Positions 28,501-45,900 of a DNA stretch of 64,000 nt are shown here, in pieces. This DNA comes from Megachile rotundata (taxonomy: Eukaryota > Arthropoda > Insecta > Hymenoptera > Megachilidae). The stretch is taken from NCBI RefSeq assembly GCF_050947335.1, contig NW_027473736.1, positions 1-64,000 on the forward strand, in the 5' to 3' direction. Within the stretch, counting starts at the first letter, position 1, and each line of letters starts with the position of its first letter. Under the pieces are notes generated by a model. That model was not told where the DNA came from. It made no database searches and saw nothing but the letters and a program-made list of their open reading frames with translations. A program made the translations under genes and the position numbers.

Positions 28501-31500
28501 CATATTATGCTTAAATGATCGATAGAACGACAATTACTATACTTATTACTCTTATTATTATCAATCTAACTCATATTATTAGCCATATTATGCTTATATT
28601 ATCGATAGAACTACAATTACTATACTTATTACTGTTATTATTATCAATCTGACTCATATTATTAGCCATATTATGCTTAAGTGGTCGATAGAACTACAAT
28701 TACTATACTCATTACTCTTATTATTATCAATCTAACTCATATTATTAGCCATATTATGCTTGTATGATCGATAGAACGAGAATTACTATACTCACTACTC
28801 TTAGTATAATCAATCTAACTCATATTATTAGCCATATTATGCTTATATTATCGATAGAACGACAATTACTATACTTATTACTGTTATTATTATCAATCTA
28901 ACTCATATTATTAGCCATATTATGCTTATATGATCGATAGAATGAGAATTACTATTCTCACTACTCTTAGTATTATCACTCTAACTCATATTATTAGCCA
29001 TATTATGCTTATATGATCGAGAGAACGACAATTACTGTAGTTATTACTCTTATTATTAACAATCTAACTCATATTATTAGCCATATTATGCTTAAATGAT
29101 CGATAGAACGACAATTACTATACTTATTACGCTTATTATTATCAATCTAACTCATATTATTAGCCATATTATGCTTATATGATCGATAGAACGAGAATTA
29201 CTATACTCACTACTCTTAGTATTATCAATCTAACTCATATTATTAGCCATATTATGCTTATATGATCGATAGAACGAGAACTACTATACTCACTACTCTT
29301 AGTATTATCAATCTAACTCATATTATTGGCCATATTATGCTTATATGATCGATAGAACGACAATTACTATACTTATTACTCTTATTATTATGAATCTAAC
29401 TCATATTATTAACCATATTATGCAGATATGATCGATAGAACTACAATTACTATACCCATTACTCTTATTATTATCAATCTAACTCATATTATTAGCCATA
29501 TTGTGCTTACATGATCGATAGAACGACAGTTACTATACTTATTACTCTTATTATTATAAATCTAACTCATATTATTAGCTCTTTATGCTTATATTATCGA
29601 TAGAACGACAATTACTATACTTATTACTGTTATTATTATCAATCTGACTCATATTATTAGCCATATTATGCTTAAATGGTCGATAGAACTACAATTACTA
29701 CACTCAATACTCTTATTATTATCAATCTAACTCATATTATTAGCCATATTATGCTTATATGATCGATAGAACGAGAATTACTATACTCACTACTCTTAGT
29801 ATTATCAATCTAACTCATATTATTGGCCATATTATGCTTATATGATCGATAGAACGACAATTACTATACTTATTACTTTTATTATTATGAATCTAACTCA
29901 TATTATTAACCATATTATGCAGATATGATCGATAGAACTACAATTGCTATACCCATTACTCTTATTATTATCAATCTAACTCATATTATTAGCCATATTA
30001 TGCTTATATGATCGATAGAATGAGAATTACTTTACTCACTACTCTTAGTATTATCACTCTAACTCATATTATTAGCCTTATTATGCTTATATGATCGATA
30101 GAACGAGAATTACTATACTCACTACTCTTAGTATTATCAATCTAACTCATATTATTAGCCATATTATGCTTATATTATCGATAGAACGACAATTACTATA
30201 CTTATTACTGTTATTATTATCAATCTAACTCATATTATTAGCCATATTATGCGTATATTATCGATAGGACGACAATTACTATACTTATTACTGTTATTAT
30301 TATCAATCTAACTCATATTATTAGCCATATTATGCTTAAATGATCGGTAGAACGACAATTACTATACTTATTACGCTTATTATTATCAATCTAACTCGTA
30401 TTATTAGGCATATTATGCTTATATGATCGATAGAACGACAATTACTATACTTATTACGCTTATAATTATCAATCTAACTCGTATTATTAGGCATATTATG
30501 CTTATATGATCGATAGAACGACAATTACTATACTCACTACTCTTAGTATTATCAATCTAACTCATATTATTAGCCATATTATGCTTATATTATCGATAGA
30601 ACGACAATTACTATACTTATTACTGTTATTATTATCAATCTAACTCATATTATTAGCCATATTATGCTTAAATGATCGGTAGAACGACAATTACTATACT
30701 TATTACGCTTATTATTATCAATCCAACTCGTATTATTAGGCATATTATGCTTATATGATCGATAGAACGACAAATACTATACTCATTACTCTTATTATTA
30801 TCAATCTAACTCATATTATTAGCCATATTATGCTTATATGATTGAGAGAACGACAATTACTGTAGTTATTACTCTTATTATTATCAATCTAACTCATATT
30901 ATTAGCCATATTATGCTTAAATGATCGATAGAACGACAATTACTATACTTATTACGCTTATTATTGTCAATCGAACTCATATTATTACCCATATTATGCT
31001 GATATTATCGATAGAACGACATTCACTATACTTATTACACTCACTATTATCAATCTAACTCATATTATTAACCATATTATGCAGATATGATCGATAGAAC
31101 GACAATTACTATACTTATTACTCTTATTATTATCAATCTAACTCATATTATTAACAATATTATGCAGATATGATCGATAGAACTACAATTACTATACTCA
31201 TTACTCTTATTATTATCAATCTAACTCATATTATTAGCCATATTATGCTTAAATGATCGATAGAACGACCATTACTATACTTATTACTCTTATTATTATC
31301 AATCTAACTCGTATTATTAGCCATATTATGCTTATATGATCGATAGAATGAGAATTACTATACTCACTACTCTTAGTATTATCACTCTAACTCATATTAT
31401 TAGCCTTATTATGCTTATATGATCGATAGAACGACAATTACTGTATTTATTACTCTTATTATTATCAATCTAACTCGTATTGTTAGCCATATTATGCTTA

Positions 31501-34500
31501 TATGATCGATAGAACGACAAATACTATACTTATTACTCTTATTATTATCAATCTAACTCATATTATTAGCCATATTATGCTTAAATGATCGTTAGAACTA
31601 CAATTTCTATACTCATTACTCTTATTATTATCAATCTAACTCATATTATTAGCCATATTATGCTTATATGATCGATAGAACGAGAATTACTATACTCACT
31701 ACTCTTAGTATTATCAATCTAACTCATATTATTAGCCATATTATGCTTATATGATCGATAGAACGACAATTACTAAACTTGTTACTCTTATTGTTATCAA
31801 TCTAACTCATATTATTAGCCACATTATGCTTATATGATCGATAGAACGAGAATTACTATACTCACTACTCTTAGTATTATCAATCTAACTCATATTATTA
31901 GCCATATTATGCTTATATTATCGATAGAACAATTACAATACCTATTACTGTTATTATTATCAATCTAACTCATATTATTAGCCATATCATGCTCAAATGA
32001 TCGATAGAACGACAATTACTATACTTATTACTCTTATTATTATCAATCTAACTCATATTATTAGCCATATTATGCTTATATGATCGATAGAACGACAAAT
32101 ACTATACTTATTACTCTTATTATTATCAATCTAACTCATATTATTAACCATATTATGCTTATATTATCGATAGAACGACAATTACTATACTTATTACTGT
32201 TATTATTATCAATCTAACTCATATTATTAGCCATATTATGCTTAAATGATCGATAGAACGACAATTACTATACTTATTACTCTTATTATTATCAATCTAA
32301 CTCGTATTATTAGCCGTATTATGCTTATATGATCGATAGAACGACAAATACTATACTTATTACTCTTACTATTATCAATCTAACTCATATTATTAGCCAT
32401 ATTATGCTTATATGATCGATAGAACGACAATTACTATACTCACTACTCTTAGTATTATCAATCTAACTCATATTATTAGCCATATTATGCTTATATTATC
32501 GATAGAACGACAATTACTATACTTATTACTGTTATTATTATCAATCTAACTCATATTATTAGCCATATTATGCTTATATGATCGATAGAATGAGAATTAC
32601 TATACTCACTACTCTTAGTATTATCACTCTAACTGATATTATTAGCCATATTATGCTTATATGATCGAGAGAACGACAATTACTATACTTATTACTCTTA
32701 TTATTATCAATCTAACTCATATTATTAGCCATATTATGCTTAAATGATCGATAGAACTAGAATTACTATACTCATTACTCTTATTATTATCAATCTAACT
32801 CATATTATTAGCCATATTATGCTTATATGATCGATAGAACGAGAATTACTATACTCACTACTCTTAGTATTATCAATCTAACTCATATTATTAGCCATAT
32901 TATGCTTATATTATCGATAGAACGACAATTACTATACTTATTACTCTTATTATTATCAATCTAACTCATATTATTAGCCATATTATGCTTATATGATCGA
33001 TAGAACGAGAATTACTATACTCACTACTCTTAGTATTATCAATCTAACTCATATTATTAGCCATATTATGCTTATATTATCGATAGAACGACAATTACTA
33101 TACTTATTACTGTTATTATTATCAATCTGACTCATATTATTACCCATATTATGCTTAAATGATCGATAGAACGACAATTACTATACTTATTACTCTTATT
33201 ATTATCAATCTACCTCATATTATTAGCCATATTATGCTTATATGATCGATAGAACGACAAATACTATACTTACTACTCTTATTATTATGAATCTAACTCA
33301 TATTATTAACCATATTATGCAGATATGATCGATAGAACTACAATTACTATACTCATTACTCTTATTATTATCAATCTAACTCATATTATTAGCCATATTA
33401 TGCTTAAATGATCGATAGAACTACAATTGCTATACTCATTACTCTTATTATTATCAATCTAACTCATATTATTAGCCATATTATGCTTAAATGATCGATA
33501 GAACTACAATTACTATACTCATTACTCTTATTATTATCAATCTAACTCATATTATTAGCCATATTATGCTTATATGATCGATAGAACGAGAATTACTATA
33601 ATCACTACTCTTAGTATTATCAATCTAACTCATATTATTAGCCATATTATGCTTATATGATCGATAGAACGACAATTACTATACTCACTACTCTTAGTAT
33701 TATCAATCTAACTCATATTATTAGCCATATTATGCTTATATTATCGATAGAACGACAATTACTATACTTATTACTGTTATTATTATCAATCTAACTCATA
33801 TTATTAGCCATATTATGCTTAAATGATCGGTAGAACGACAATTACTCTACTTATTACGCTTATTATTATCAATCCAACTCGTATTATTAGGCATATTATG
33901 CTTATATGATCGATAGAACGACAAATACTATACTCATTACTCTTATTATTATCAATCTGACTCATATTATTAGCCATATTATGCTTATATGATTGAGAGA
34001 ACGACAATTACTGTAGTTATTACTCTTATTATTATCAATCTAACTCATATTATTAGCCATATTATGCTTAAATGATCGATAGAACGACAATTACTATACT
34101 TATTACGCTTATTATTGTCAATCGAACTCATATTATTACCCATATTATGCTGATATTATCGATAGAACGACATTCACTATACTTATTACACTCACTATTA
34201 TCAATCTAACTCATATTATTAACCATATTATGCAGATATGATCGATAGAACGACAATTACTATACTTATTACTCTTATTATTATCAATCTAACTCATATT
34301 ATTAACAATATTATGCAGATATGATCGATAGAACTACAATTACTATACTCATTACTCTTATTATTATCAATCTAACTCATATTATTAGCCATATTATGCT
34401 TAAATGATCGATAGAACGACCATTACTATACTTATTACTCTTATTATTATCAATCTAACTCGTATTATTAGCCATATTATGCTTATATGATCGATAGAAT

Positions 34501-36991
34501 GAGAATTACTATACTCACTACTCTTAGTATTATCACTCTAACTCATATTATTAGCCTTATTATGCTTATATGATCGATAGAACGACAATTACTGTATTTA
34601 TTACTCTTATTATTATCAATCTAACTCGTATTGTTAGCCATATTATGCTTATATGATCGATAGAACGACAAATACTATACTTATTACTCTTATTATTATC
34701 AATCTAACTCATATTATTAGCCATATTATGCTTAAATGATCGTTAGAACTACAATTTCTATACTCATTACTCTTATTATTATCAATCTAACTCATATTAT
34801 TAGCCATATTATGCTTATATGATCGATAGAACGAGAATTACTATACTCACTACTCTTAGTATTATCAATCTAACTCATATTATTAGCCATATTATGCTTA
34901 TATGATCGATAGAACGACAATTACTAAACTTGTTACTCTTATTGTTATCAATCTAACTCATATTATTAGCCATATTATGCTTATATGATCGATAGAACGA
35001 GAATTACTATACTCACTACTCTTAGTATTATCAATCTAACTCATATTATTAGCCATATTATGCTTATATTATCGATAGAACGACAATTACAATACCTATT
35101 ACTGTTATTATTATCAATCTAACTCATATTATTAGCCATACCATGCTCAAATGATCGATAGAACGACAATTACTATACTTATTACTCTTATTATTATCAA
35201 TATAACTCATATTATTAGCCATATTATGCTTATATGATCGATAGAACGACAAATACTATACTTATTACTCTTATTATTATCAATATAACTCATATTATTA
35301 ACCATATTATGCTTATATTATCGATAGAACGACAATTACTATACTTATTACTGTTATTATTATCAATCTAACTCATATTATTAGCCATATTATGCTTAAA
35401 TGATCGATAGAACGGCAATTACTATACTTATTACTCTTATTATTATCAATCTAACTCGTATTATTAGCCATATTATGCTTATATGATCGATAGAACGACA
35501 AATACTATACTTATTACTCTTACTATTATCAATCTAACTCATATTATTAGCCATATTATGCTTATATGATCGATAGAACGACAATTACTATACTCACTAC
35601 TCTTAGTATTATCAATCTAACTCATATTATTAGCCATATTATGCTTATATTATCGATAGAACGACAATTACTATACTTATTACTGTTGTTATTATCAATC
35701 TAACTCATATTATTAGCCATATTATGCTTATATGATCGATAGAATGAGAATTACTATACTCACTACTCTTAGTATTATCACTCTAACTCATATTATTAGC
35801 CATATTATGCTTATATGATCGATAGAACGAGAATTACTATACTCACTACTCTTAGTATTATCAATCTAACTCATATTATTAGCCATATTATGCTTATATT
35901 ATCGATAGAACGACAATTACTATACTTACTACTCTTATTATTATGAATCTAACTCATATTATTAACCATATTATGCAGATATGATCGATAGAACTACAAT
36001 TACTATACTCATTACTCTTATTATTATCAATCTAACTCATATTATTAGCCATATTATGCTTAAATGATCGATAGAACTACAATTGCTATACTCATTACTC
36101 TTATTATTATCAATCTAACTCATATTATTAGCCATATTATGCTTATATGATCGAGAGAACGACAATTACTATACTTATTACTCTTATTATTATCAATCTA
36201 ACTCATATTATTAGCCATATTATGCTTATATGATCGATAGAACGACAATTACTATACTTATTACTCTTATTATTATGAATCTAACTCATATTATTAGCCA
36301 TATTATTCTTATATGATCGATAGAATGAGAATTACTATACTCACTACTCTTAGTATTATCACTCTAACTCATATTATTAGTCTTATTATGCTTATATGAT
36401 CGATAGAACGACAATTACTGTAGTTATTACTCTTATTATTATCAATCTAACTCATATTATTAGCCATATTATGCTTATATGATCGATAGAACGAGAATTT
36501 CTATACTCACTACTCTTAGTATTATCAATCTAACTCATATTACTAGCCATATTATGGTTATATTATCGATAGAACGACAATTACTATACTTATTACTGTT
36601 ATTATTATCAATCTAACTCATATTATTAGCCATATTATGCTTAAATGATCGATAGAACTACAATTACCATACTCATTACTCTTATTATTATCAATCTAAC
36701 TCATATTATTAGCCATATTATGCTTATATGATCTATAGAACGAGAATTACTATACTCACTACTCTTAGTATTATCAATCTAACTCATATTATTAGCCATA
36801 TTATGCTTATATGATCGATAGAACGACAATTACTATACTCACTACTCTTAGTATTATCAATCTAACTCATATTATTAGCCATATTATGCTTATATTATCG
36901 ATAGAACGACAATTACTATACTTATTACTGTTATTATTATCAATCTAACTCATATTATTAGCCATATTATGCTTAAATGATCGGTAGAACG
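25544..36991. repeat. 138-unit higher-order repeat (HOR-B), copy 2, full length
   Basis: This block is 11,448 bp, which equals 138 units of 83 bp minus 6 bases. The deficit is explained exactly by three 82-bp units (26673, 27668, 29576) and one 80-bp unit (31928). All four recur in copy 3 at the same offset (38121, 39116, 41024, 43376). Other markers at a constant 11,448 offset are TACGCTGATT (25561 and 37009), the GAACATCAATTAC unit, and the AATCTGACTC unit behind the open frame at 33819 and 45267. Copies 2 and 3 differ only by scattered substitutions, for example GCGTATATT near 30252 against GCTTATATT near 41700. Confidence 0.94.
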
Positions 36992-39900
36992 ACAATTACT
37001 ATACTTATTACGCTGATTATTATCAATCCAACTCGTATTATTAGGCATATTATGCTTATATGATCGATAGAACGACAAATACTATACTCATTACTCTTAT
37101 TATTATCAATCTAACTCATATTATTAGCCATATTATGCTTATATGATTGAGAGAACGACAATTACTGTAGTTATTACTCTTATTATTATCAATCTAACTC
37201 ATATTATTAGCCATATTATGCTTAAATGATCGATAGAACGACAATTACTATACTTATTACGCTTATTATTGTCAATCGAACTCATATTATTACCCATATT
37301 ATGCTGATATTATCGATAGAACGACATTCACTATACTTATTACACTCACTATTATCAATCTAACTCATATTATTAACCATATTATGCAGATATGATCGAT
37401 AGAACGACAATTACTATACTTATTACTCTTATTATTATCAATCTAACTCATATTATTAGCCATATTATGCTTAAATGATCGATAGAAAGACAATTTCTAT
37501 ACTTATTACTCTTATTATTATCAATCTAACTCGTATTATTAGCCATATTATGCTTATATGATCGATAGAACGACAAATACTATACTTATTACTCTTATTA
37601 TTATCAATCTAACTCATATTATTAACCATATTATGCTTATATGATCGATAGAACGACAATTACTATACTTATTACTGTTATTATTATCAATCTAACTCAT
37701 ATTATTAGCCATATTGTGCTAATATGAGCGATAGAACATCAATTACTATATTTATTACACTCACTATTATCAATCTAACTCATATTATTAACCATATTAT
37801 GCAGATATGATCGATAGAACTACAATTACTATACTCATTACTCTTATTATTATCAATTCAACTCATGCTATTAGCCATATTATGGTTATATGATCGATAT
37901 AACGACAATTACTATACTTATTACTCTTATTATTATCAATCTAACTCATATTATTAACCATATTATGCAGATATGATCGATAGAACGACAATTACTATAC
38001 TTATTACTCTTATTATTATCAATCTAACTCATATTATTAGCCATATTGTGCTTACATGATCGATAGAACGACAGTTACTATACTTATTACACTTATTATT
38101 ATAAATCTAACTCATATTATTAGCTCTTTATGCTTATATGATCGATAGAACGAGAATTACTATACTCACTACTCTTAGTATTATCAATCTAACTCATATT
38201 ATTAGCCATATTATGCTCATATTATCGATAGAACGACAATTACTATACTTATTACTGTTATTATTATCAACCTAACTCATATTATTAGCCATATTATGCT
38301 TAAATGATCGATAGAACGACAATTACTATACTTATTACTCTTATTATTATCAATCTAACTCATATTATTAGCCATATTATGCTTAAATGATCGATAGAAA
38401 GACAATTACTATACTTATTACTCTTATTATTATCAATATAACTCGTATTATTAGCCATATTATGCTTATATGATCGATAGAACGACAAATACTATACTTA
38501 TTACTCTTATTATTATCAATCTAACTCATATTATTAACCATATTATGCTTATATGATCGATAGAACGACAATTACAATACTCACTACTCTTAGTATTATC
38601 AATCTAACTCATATTATTAGCCATATTATGCTTATATTATCGATAGAACGACAATTACTATACTTATTACTGTTATTATTATCAATCTAACTCATATTAT
38701 TAGCCATATTGTGCTAATATGAGCGATAGAACATCAATTACTATATTTATTGCACTCACTATTATCAATCTAACTCATATTATTAACCATATTATGCAGA
38801 TATGATCGATAGAACTACAATTACTATACTCATTACTCTTATTATTATCAATCCAACTCATGCTATTAGCCATATTATGGTTATATGATCGATATAACGA
38901 CAATTACTATACTTATTACTCTTATTATTATCAATCTAACTCATATTATTAACCATATTATGCAGATATGATCGATAGAACGACAATTACTATACTTATT
39001 ACTCTTATTATTATCAATCTAACTCATATTATTAGCCATATTGTGCTTACATGATCGATAGAACGACAGTTACTATACTTATTACTCTTATTATTATAAA
39101 TCTAACTCATATTATTAGCTCTTTATGCTTATATTATCGATAGAACGACAATTACTATACTTATTACTGTTATTATTATCAATCTGACTCATATTATTAG
39201 CCATATTATGCTTAAATGGTCGATAGAACTACAATTACTACACTCATTACTCTTATTATTATCAATCTAACTCATATTATTAGCCATATTATGCTTATAT
39301 GATCGATAGAACGAGAATTACTATACTCACTACTCTTAGTATTATCAATCTAACTCATATTATTAGCCATATTATGCTCATATTATCGATAGAACGACAA
39401 TTACTATACTTATTACTCTTATTATTATGAATCTAACTCATATTATTAACCATATTATGCAGATATGATCGATAGAACTACAATTACTATACCCATTACT
39501 CTTATTATTATCAATCTAACTCATATTATTAGCCATATTATGCTCTTATGATCGATAGAATGAGAATTACTTTACTCACTACTCTTAGTATTATCACTCT
39601 AACTCGTATTATTAGGCATATTATGCTTATATGATCGATAGAACGACAATTACTATACTTATTACGCTTATTATTATCAATCTAACTCGTATTATTAGGC
39701 ATATTATGCTTATATGATCGATAGAACGACAATTACTATACTCACTACTCTTAGTATTATCAATCTAACTCATATTATTAGCCATATTATGCTTATATTA
39801 TCGATAGAACGACAATTACTATACTTATTACTGTTATTATTATCAATCTAACTCATATTATTAGCCATATTATGCTTATATTATCGATAGAACGACAATT

Positions 39901-42900
39901 ACTATACTTATTGCTGTTATTATTATCAATCTGACTCATATTATTAGCCATATTATGCTTAAATGATCGATAGAACGACAATTACTATACTTATTACTCT
40001 TATTATTATCAATCTAACTCATATTATTAGCCATATTATGCTTATATTATCGATAGAACTACAATTACTATACTTATTACTGTTATTATTATCAATCTGA
40101 CTCATATTATTAGCCATATTATGCTTAAGTGGTCGATAGAACTACAATTACTATACTCATTACTCTTATTATTATCAATCTAACTCATATTATTAGCCAT
40201 ATTATGCTTGTATGATCGATAGAACGAGAATTACTATACTCACTACTCTTAGTATAATCAATCTAACTCATATTATTAGCCATATTATGCTTATATTATC
40301 GATAGAACGACAATTACTATACTTATTACTGTTATTATTATCAATCTAACTCATATTATTAGCCATATTATGCTTATATGATCGATAGAATGAGAATTAC
40401 TATACTCACTACTCTTAGTATTATCACTCTAACTCATATTATTAGCCATATTATGCTTATATGATCGAGAGAACGACAATTACTGTAGTTATTACTCTTA
40501 TTATTAACAATCTAACTCATATTATTAGCCATATTATGCTTAAATGATCGATAGAACGACAATTACTATACTTATTACGCTTATTATTATCAATCTAACT
40601 CATATTATTAGCCATATTATGCTTATATGATCGATAGAACGAGAATTACTATACTCACTACTCTTAGTATTATCAATCTAACTCATATTATTAGCCATAT
40701 TATGCTTATATGATCGATAGAACGAGAACTACTATACTCACTACTCTTAGTATTATCAATCTAACTCATATTATTGGCCATATTATGCTTATATGATCGA
40801 TAGAACGACAATTACTATACTTATTACTCTTATTATTATGAATCTAACTCATATTATTAACCATATTATGCAGATATGATCGATAGAACTACAATTACTA
40901 TACCCATTACTCTTATTATTATCAATCTAACTCATATTATTAGCCATATTGTGCTTACATGATCGATAGAACGACAGTTACTATACTTATTACTCTTATT
41001 ATTATAAATCTAACTCATATTATTAGCTCTTTATGCTTATATTATCGATAGAACGACAATTACTATACTTATTACTGTTATTATTATCAATCTGACTCAT
41101 ATTATTAGCCATATTATGCTTAAATGGTCGATAGAACTACAATTACTACACTCATTACTCTTATTATTATCAATCTAACTCATATTATTAGCCATATTAT
41201 GCTTATATGATCGATAGAACGAGAATTACTATACTCACTACTCTTAGTATTATCAATCTAACTCATATTATTGGCCATATTATGCTTATATGATCGATAG
41301 AACGACAATTACTATACTTATTACTCTTATTATTATGAATCTAACTCATATTATTAACCATATTATGCAGATATGATCGATAGAACTACAATTGCTATAC
41401 CCATTACTCTTATTATTATCAATCTAACTCATATTATTAGCCATATTATGCTTATATGATCGATAGAATGAGAATTACTTTACTCACTACTCTTAGTATT
41501 ATCACTCTAACTCATATTATTAGCCTTATTATGCTTATATGATCGATAGAACGAGAATTACTATACTCACTACTCTTAGTATTATCAATCTAACTCATAT
41601 TATTAGCCATATTATGCTTATATTATCGATAGAACGACAATTACTATACTTATTACTGTTATTATTATCAATCTAACTCATATTATTAGCCATATTATGC
41701 TTATATTATCGATAGGACGACAATTACTATACTTATTACTGTTATTATTATCAATCTAACTCATATTATTAGCCATATTATGCTTAAATGATCGGTAGAA
41801 CGACAATTACTATACTTATTACGCTTATTATTATCAATCTAACTCGTATTATTAGGCATATTATGCTTATATGATCGATAGAACGACAATTACTATACTT
41901 ATTACGCTTATAATTATCAATCTAACTCGTATTATTAGGCATATTATGCTTATATGATCGATAGAACGACAATTACTATACTCACTACTCTTAGTATTAT
42001 CAATCTAACTCATATTATTAGCCATATTATGCTTATATTATCGATAGAACGACAATTACTATACTTATTACTGTTATTATTATCAATCTAACTCATATTA
42101 TTAGCCATATTATGCTTAAATGATCGGTAGAACGACAATTACTATACTTATTACGCTTATTATTATCAATCCAACTCGTATTATTAGGCATATTATGCTT
42201 ATATGATCGATAGAACGACAAATACTATACTCATTACTCTTATTATTATCAATCTAACTCATATTATTAGCCATATTATGCTTATATGATTGAGAGAACG
42301 ACAATTACTGTAGTTATTACTCTTATTATTATCAATCTAACTCATATTATTAGCCATATTATGCTTAAATGATCGATAGAACGACAATTACTATACTTAT
42401 TACGCTTATTATTGTCAATCGAACTCATATTATTACCCATATTATGCTGATATTATCGATAGAACGACATTCACTATACTTATTACACTCACTATTATCA
42501 ATCTAACTCATATTATTAACCATATTATGCAGATATGATCGATAGAACGACAATTACTATACTTATTACTCTTATTATTATCAATCTAACTCATATTATT
42601 AACAATATTATGCAGATATGATCGATAGAACTACAATTACTATACTCATTACTCTTATTATTATCAATCTAACTCATATTATTAGCCATATTATGCTTAA
42701 ATGATCGATAGAACGACCATTACTATACTTATTACTCTTATTATTATCAATCTAACTCGTATTATTAGCCATATTATGCTTATATGATCGATAGAATGAG
42801 AATTACTATACTCACTACTCTTAGTATTATCACTCTAACTCATATTATTAGCCTTATTATGCTTATATGATCGATAGAACGACAATTACTGTATTTATTA

Positions 42901-45900
42901 CTCTTATTATTATCAATCTAACTCGTATTGTTAGCCATATTATGCTTATATGATCGATAGAACGACAAATACTATACTTATTACTCTTATTATTATCAAT
43001 CTAACTCATATTATTAGCCATATTATGCTTAAATGATCGTTAGAACTACAATTTCTATACTCATTACTCTTATTATTATCAATCTAACTCATATTATTAG
43101 CCATATTATGCTTATATGATCGATAGAACGAGAATTACTATACTCACTACTCTTAGTATTATCAATCTAACTCATATTATTAGCCATATTATGCTTATAT
43201 GATCGATAGAACGACAATTACTAAACTTGTTACTCTTATTGTTATCAATCTAACTCATATTATTAGCCACATTATGCTTATATGATCGATAGAACGAGAA
43301 TTACTATACTCACTACTCTTAGTATTATCAATCTAACTCATATTATTAGCCATATTATGCTTATATTATCGATAGAACAATTACAATACCTATTACTGTT
43401 ATTATTATCAATCTAACTCATATTATTAGCCATATCATGCTCAAATGATCGATAGAACGACAATTACTATACTTATTACTCTTATTATTATCAATCTAAC
43501 TCATATTATTAGCCATATTATGCTTATATGATCGATAGAACGACAAATACTATACTTATTACTCTTATTATTATCAATCTAACTCATATTATTAACCATA
43601 TTATGCTTATATTATCGATAGAACGACAATTACTATACTTATTACTGTTATTATTATCAATCTAACTCATATTATTAGCCATATTATGCTTAAATGATCG
43701 ATAGAACGACAATTACTATACTTATTACTCTTATTATTATCAATCTAACTCGTATTATTAGCCATATTATGCTTATATGATCGATAGAACGACAAATACT
43801 ATACTTATTACTCTTACTATTATCAATCTAACTCATATTATTAGCCATATTATGCTTATATGATCGATAGAACGACAATTACTATACTCACTACTCTTAG
43901 TATTATCAATCTAACTCATATTATTAGCCATATTATGCTTATATTATCGATAGAACGACAATTACTATACTTATTACTGTTATTATTATCAATCTAACTC
44001 ATATTATTAGCCATATTATGCTTATATGATCGATAGAATGAGAATTACTATACTCACTACTCTTAGTATTATCACTCTAACTCATATTATTAGCCATATT
44101 ATGCTTATATGATCGAGAGAACGACAATTACTATACTTATTACTCTTATTATTATCAATCTAACTCATATTATTAGCCATATTATGCTTAAATGATCGAT
44201 AGAACTAGAATTACTATACTCATTACTCTTATTATTATCAATCTAACTCATATTATTAGCCATATTATGCTTATATGATCGATAGAACGAGAATTACTAT
44301 ACTCACTACTCTTAGTATTATCAATCTAACTCATATTATTAGCCATATTATGCTTATATTATCGATAGAACGACAATTACTATACTTATTACTCTTATTA
44401 TTATCAATCTAACTCATATTATTAGCCATATTATGCTTATATGATCGATAGAACGAGAATTACTATACTCACTACTCTTAGTATTATCAATCTAACTCAT
44501 ATTATTAGCCATATTATGCTTATATTATCGATAGAACGACAATTACTATACTTATTACTGTTATTATTATCAATCTGACTCATATTATTACCCATATTAT
44601 GCTTAAATGATCGATAGAACGACAATTACTATACTTATTACTCTTATTATTATCAATCTACCTCATATTATTAGCCATATTATGCTTATATGATCGATAG
44701 AACGACAAATACTATACTTACTACTCTTATTATTATGAATCTAACTCATATTATTAACCATATTATGCAGATATGATCGATAGAACTACAATTACTATAC
44801 TCATTACTCTTATTATTATCAATCTAACTCATATTATTAGCCATATTATGCTTAAATGATCGATAGAACTACAATTGCTATACTCATTACTCTTATTATT
44901 ATCAATCTAACTCATATTATTAGCCATATTATGCTTAAATGATCGATAGAACTACAATTACTATACTCATTACTCTTATTATTATCAATCTAACTCATAT
45001 TATTAGCCATATTATGCTTATATGATCGATAGAACGAGAATTACTATAATCACTACTCTTAGTATTATCAATCTAACTCATATTATTAGCCATATTATGC
45101 TTATATGATCGATAGAACGACAATTACTATACTCACTACTCTTAGTATTATCAATCTAACTCATATTATTAGCCATATTATGCTTATATTATCGATAGAA
45201 CGACAATTACTATACTTATTACTGTTATTATTATCAATCTAACTCATATTATTAGCCATATTATGCTTAAATGATCGGTAGAACGACAATTACTCTACTT
45301 ATTACGCTTATTATTATCAATCCAACTCGTATTATTAGGCATATTATGCTTATATGATCGATAGAACGACAAATACTATACTCATTACTCTTATTATTAT
45401 CAATCTGACTCATATTATTAGCCATATTATGCTTATATGATTGAGAGAACGACAATTACTGTAGTTATTACTCTTATTATTATCAATCTAACTCGTATTA
45501 TTAGCCATATTATGCTTAAATGATCGATAGAACGACAATTACTATACTTATTACGCTTATTATTGTCAATCGAACTCATATTATTACCCATATTATGCTG
45601 ATATTATCGATAGAACGACATTCACTATACTTATTACACTCACTATTATCAATCTAACTCATATTATTAACCATATTATGCAGATATGATCGATAGAACG
45701 ACAATTACTATACTTATTACTCTTATTATTATCAATCTAACTCATATTATTAACAATATTATGCAGATATGATCGATAGAACTACAATTACTATACTCAT
45801 TACTCTTATTATTATCAATCTAACTCATATTATTAGCCATATTATGCTTAAATGATCGATAGAACGACCATTACTATACTTATTACTCTTATTATTATCA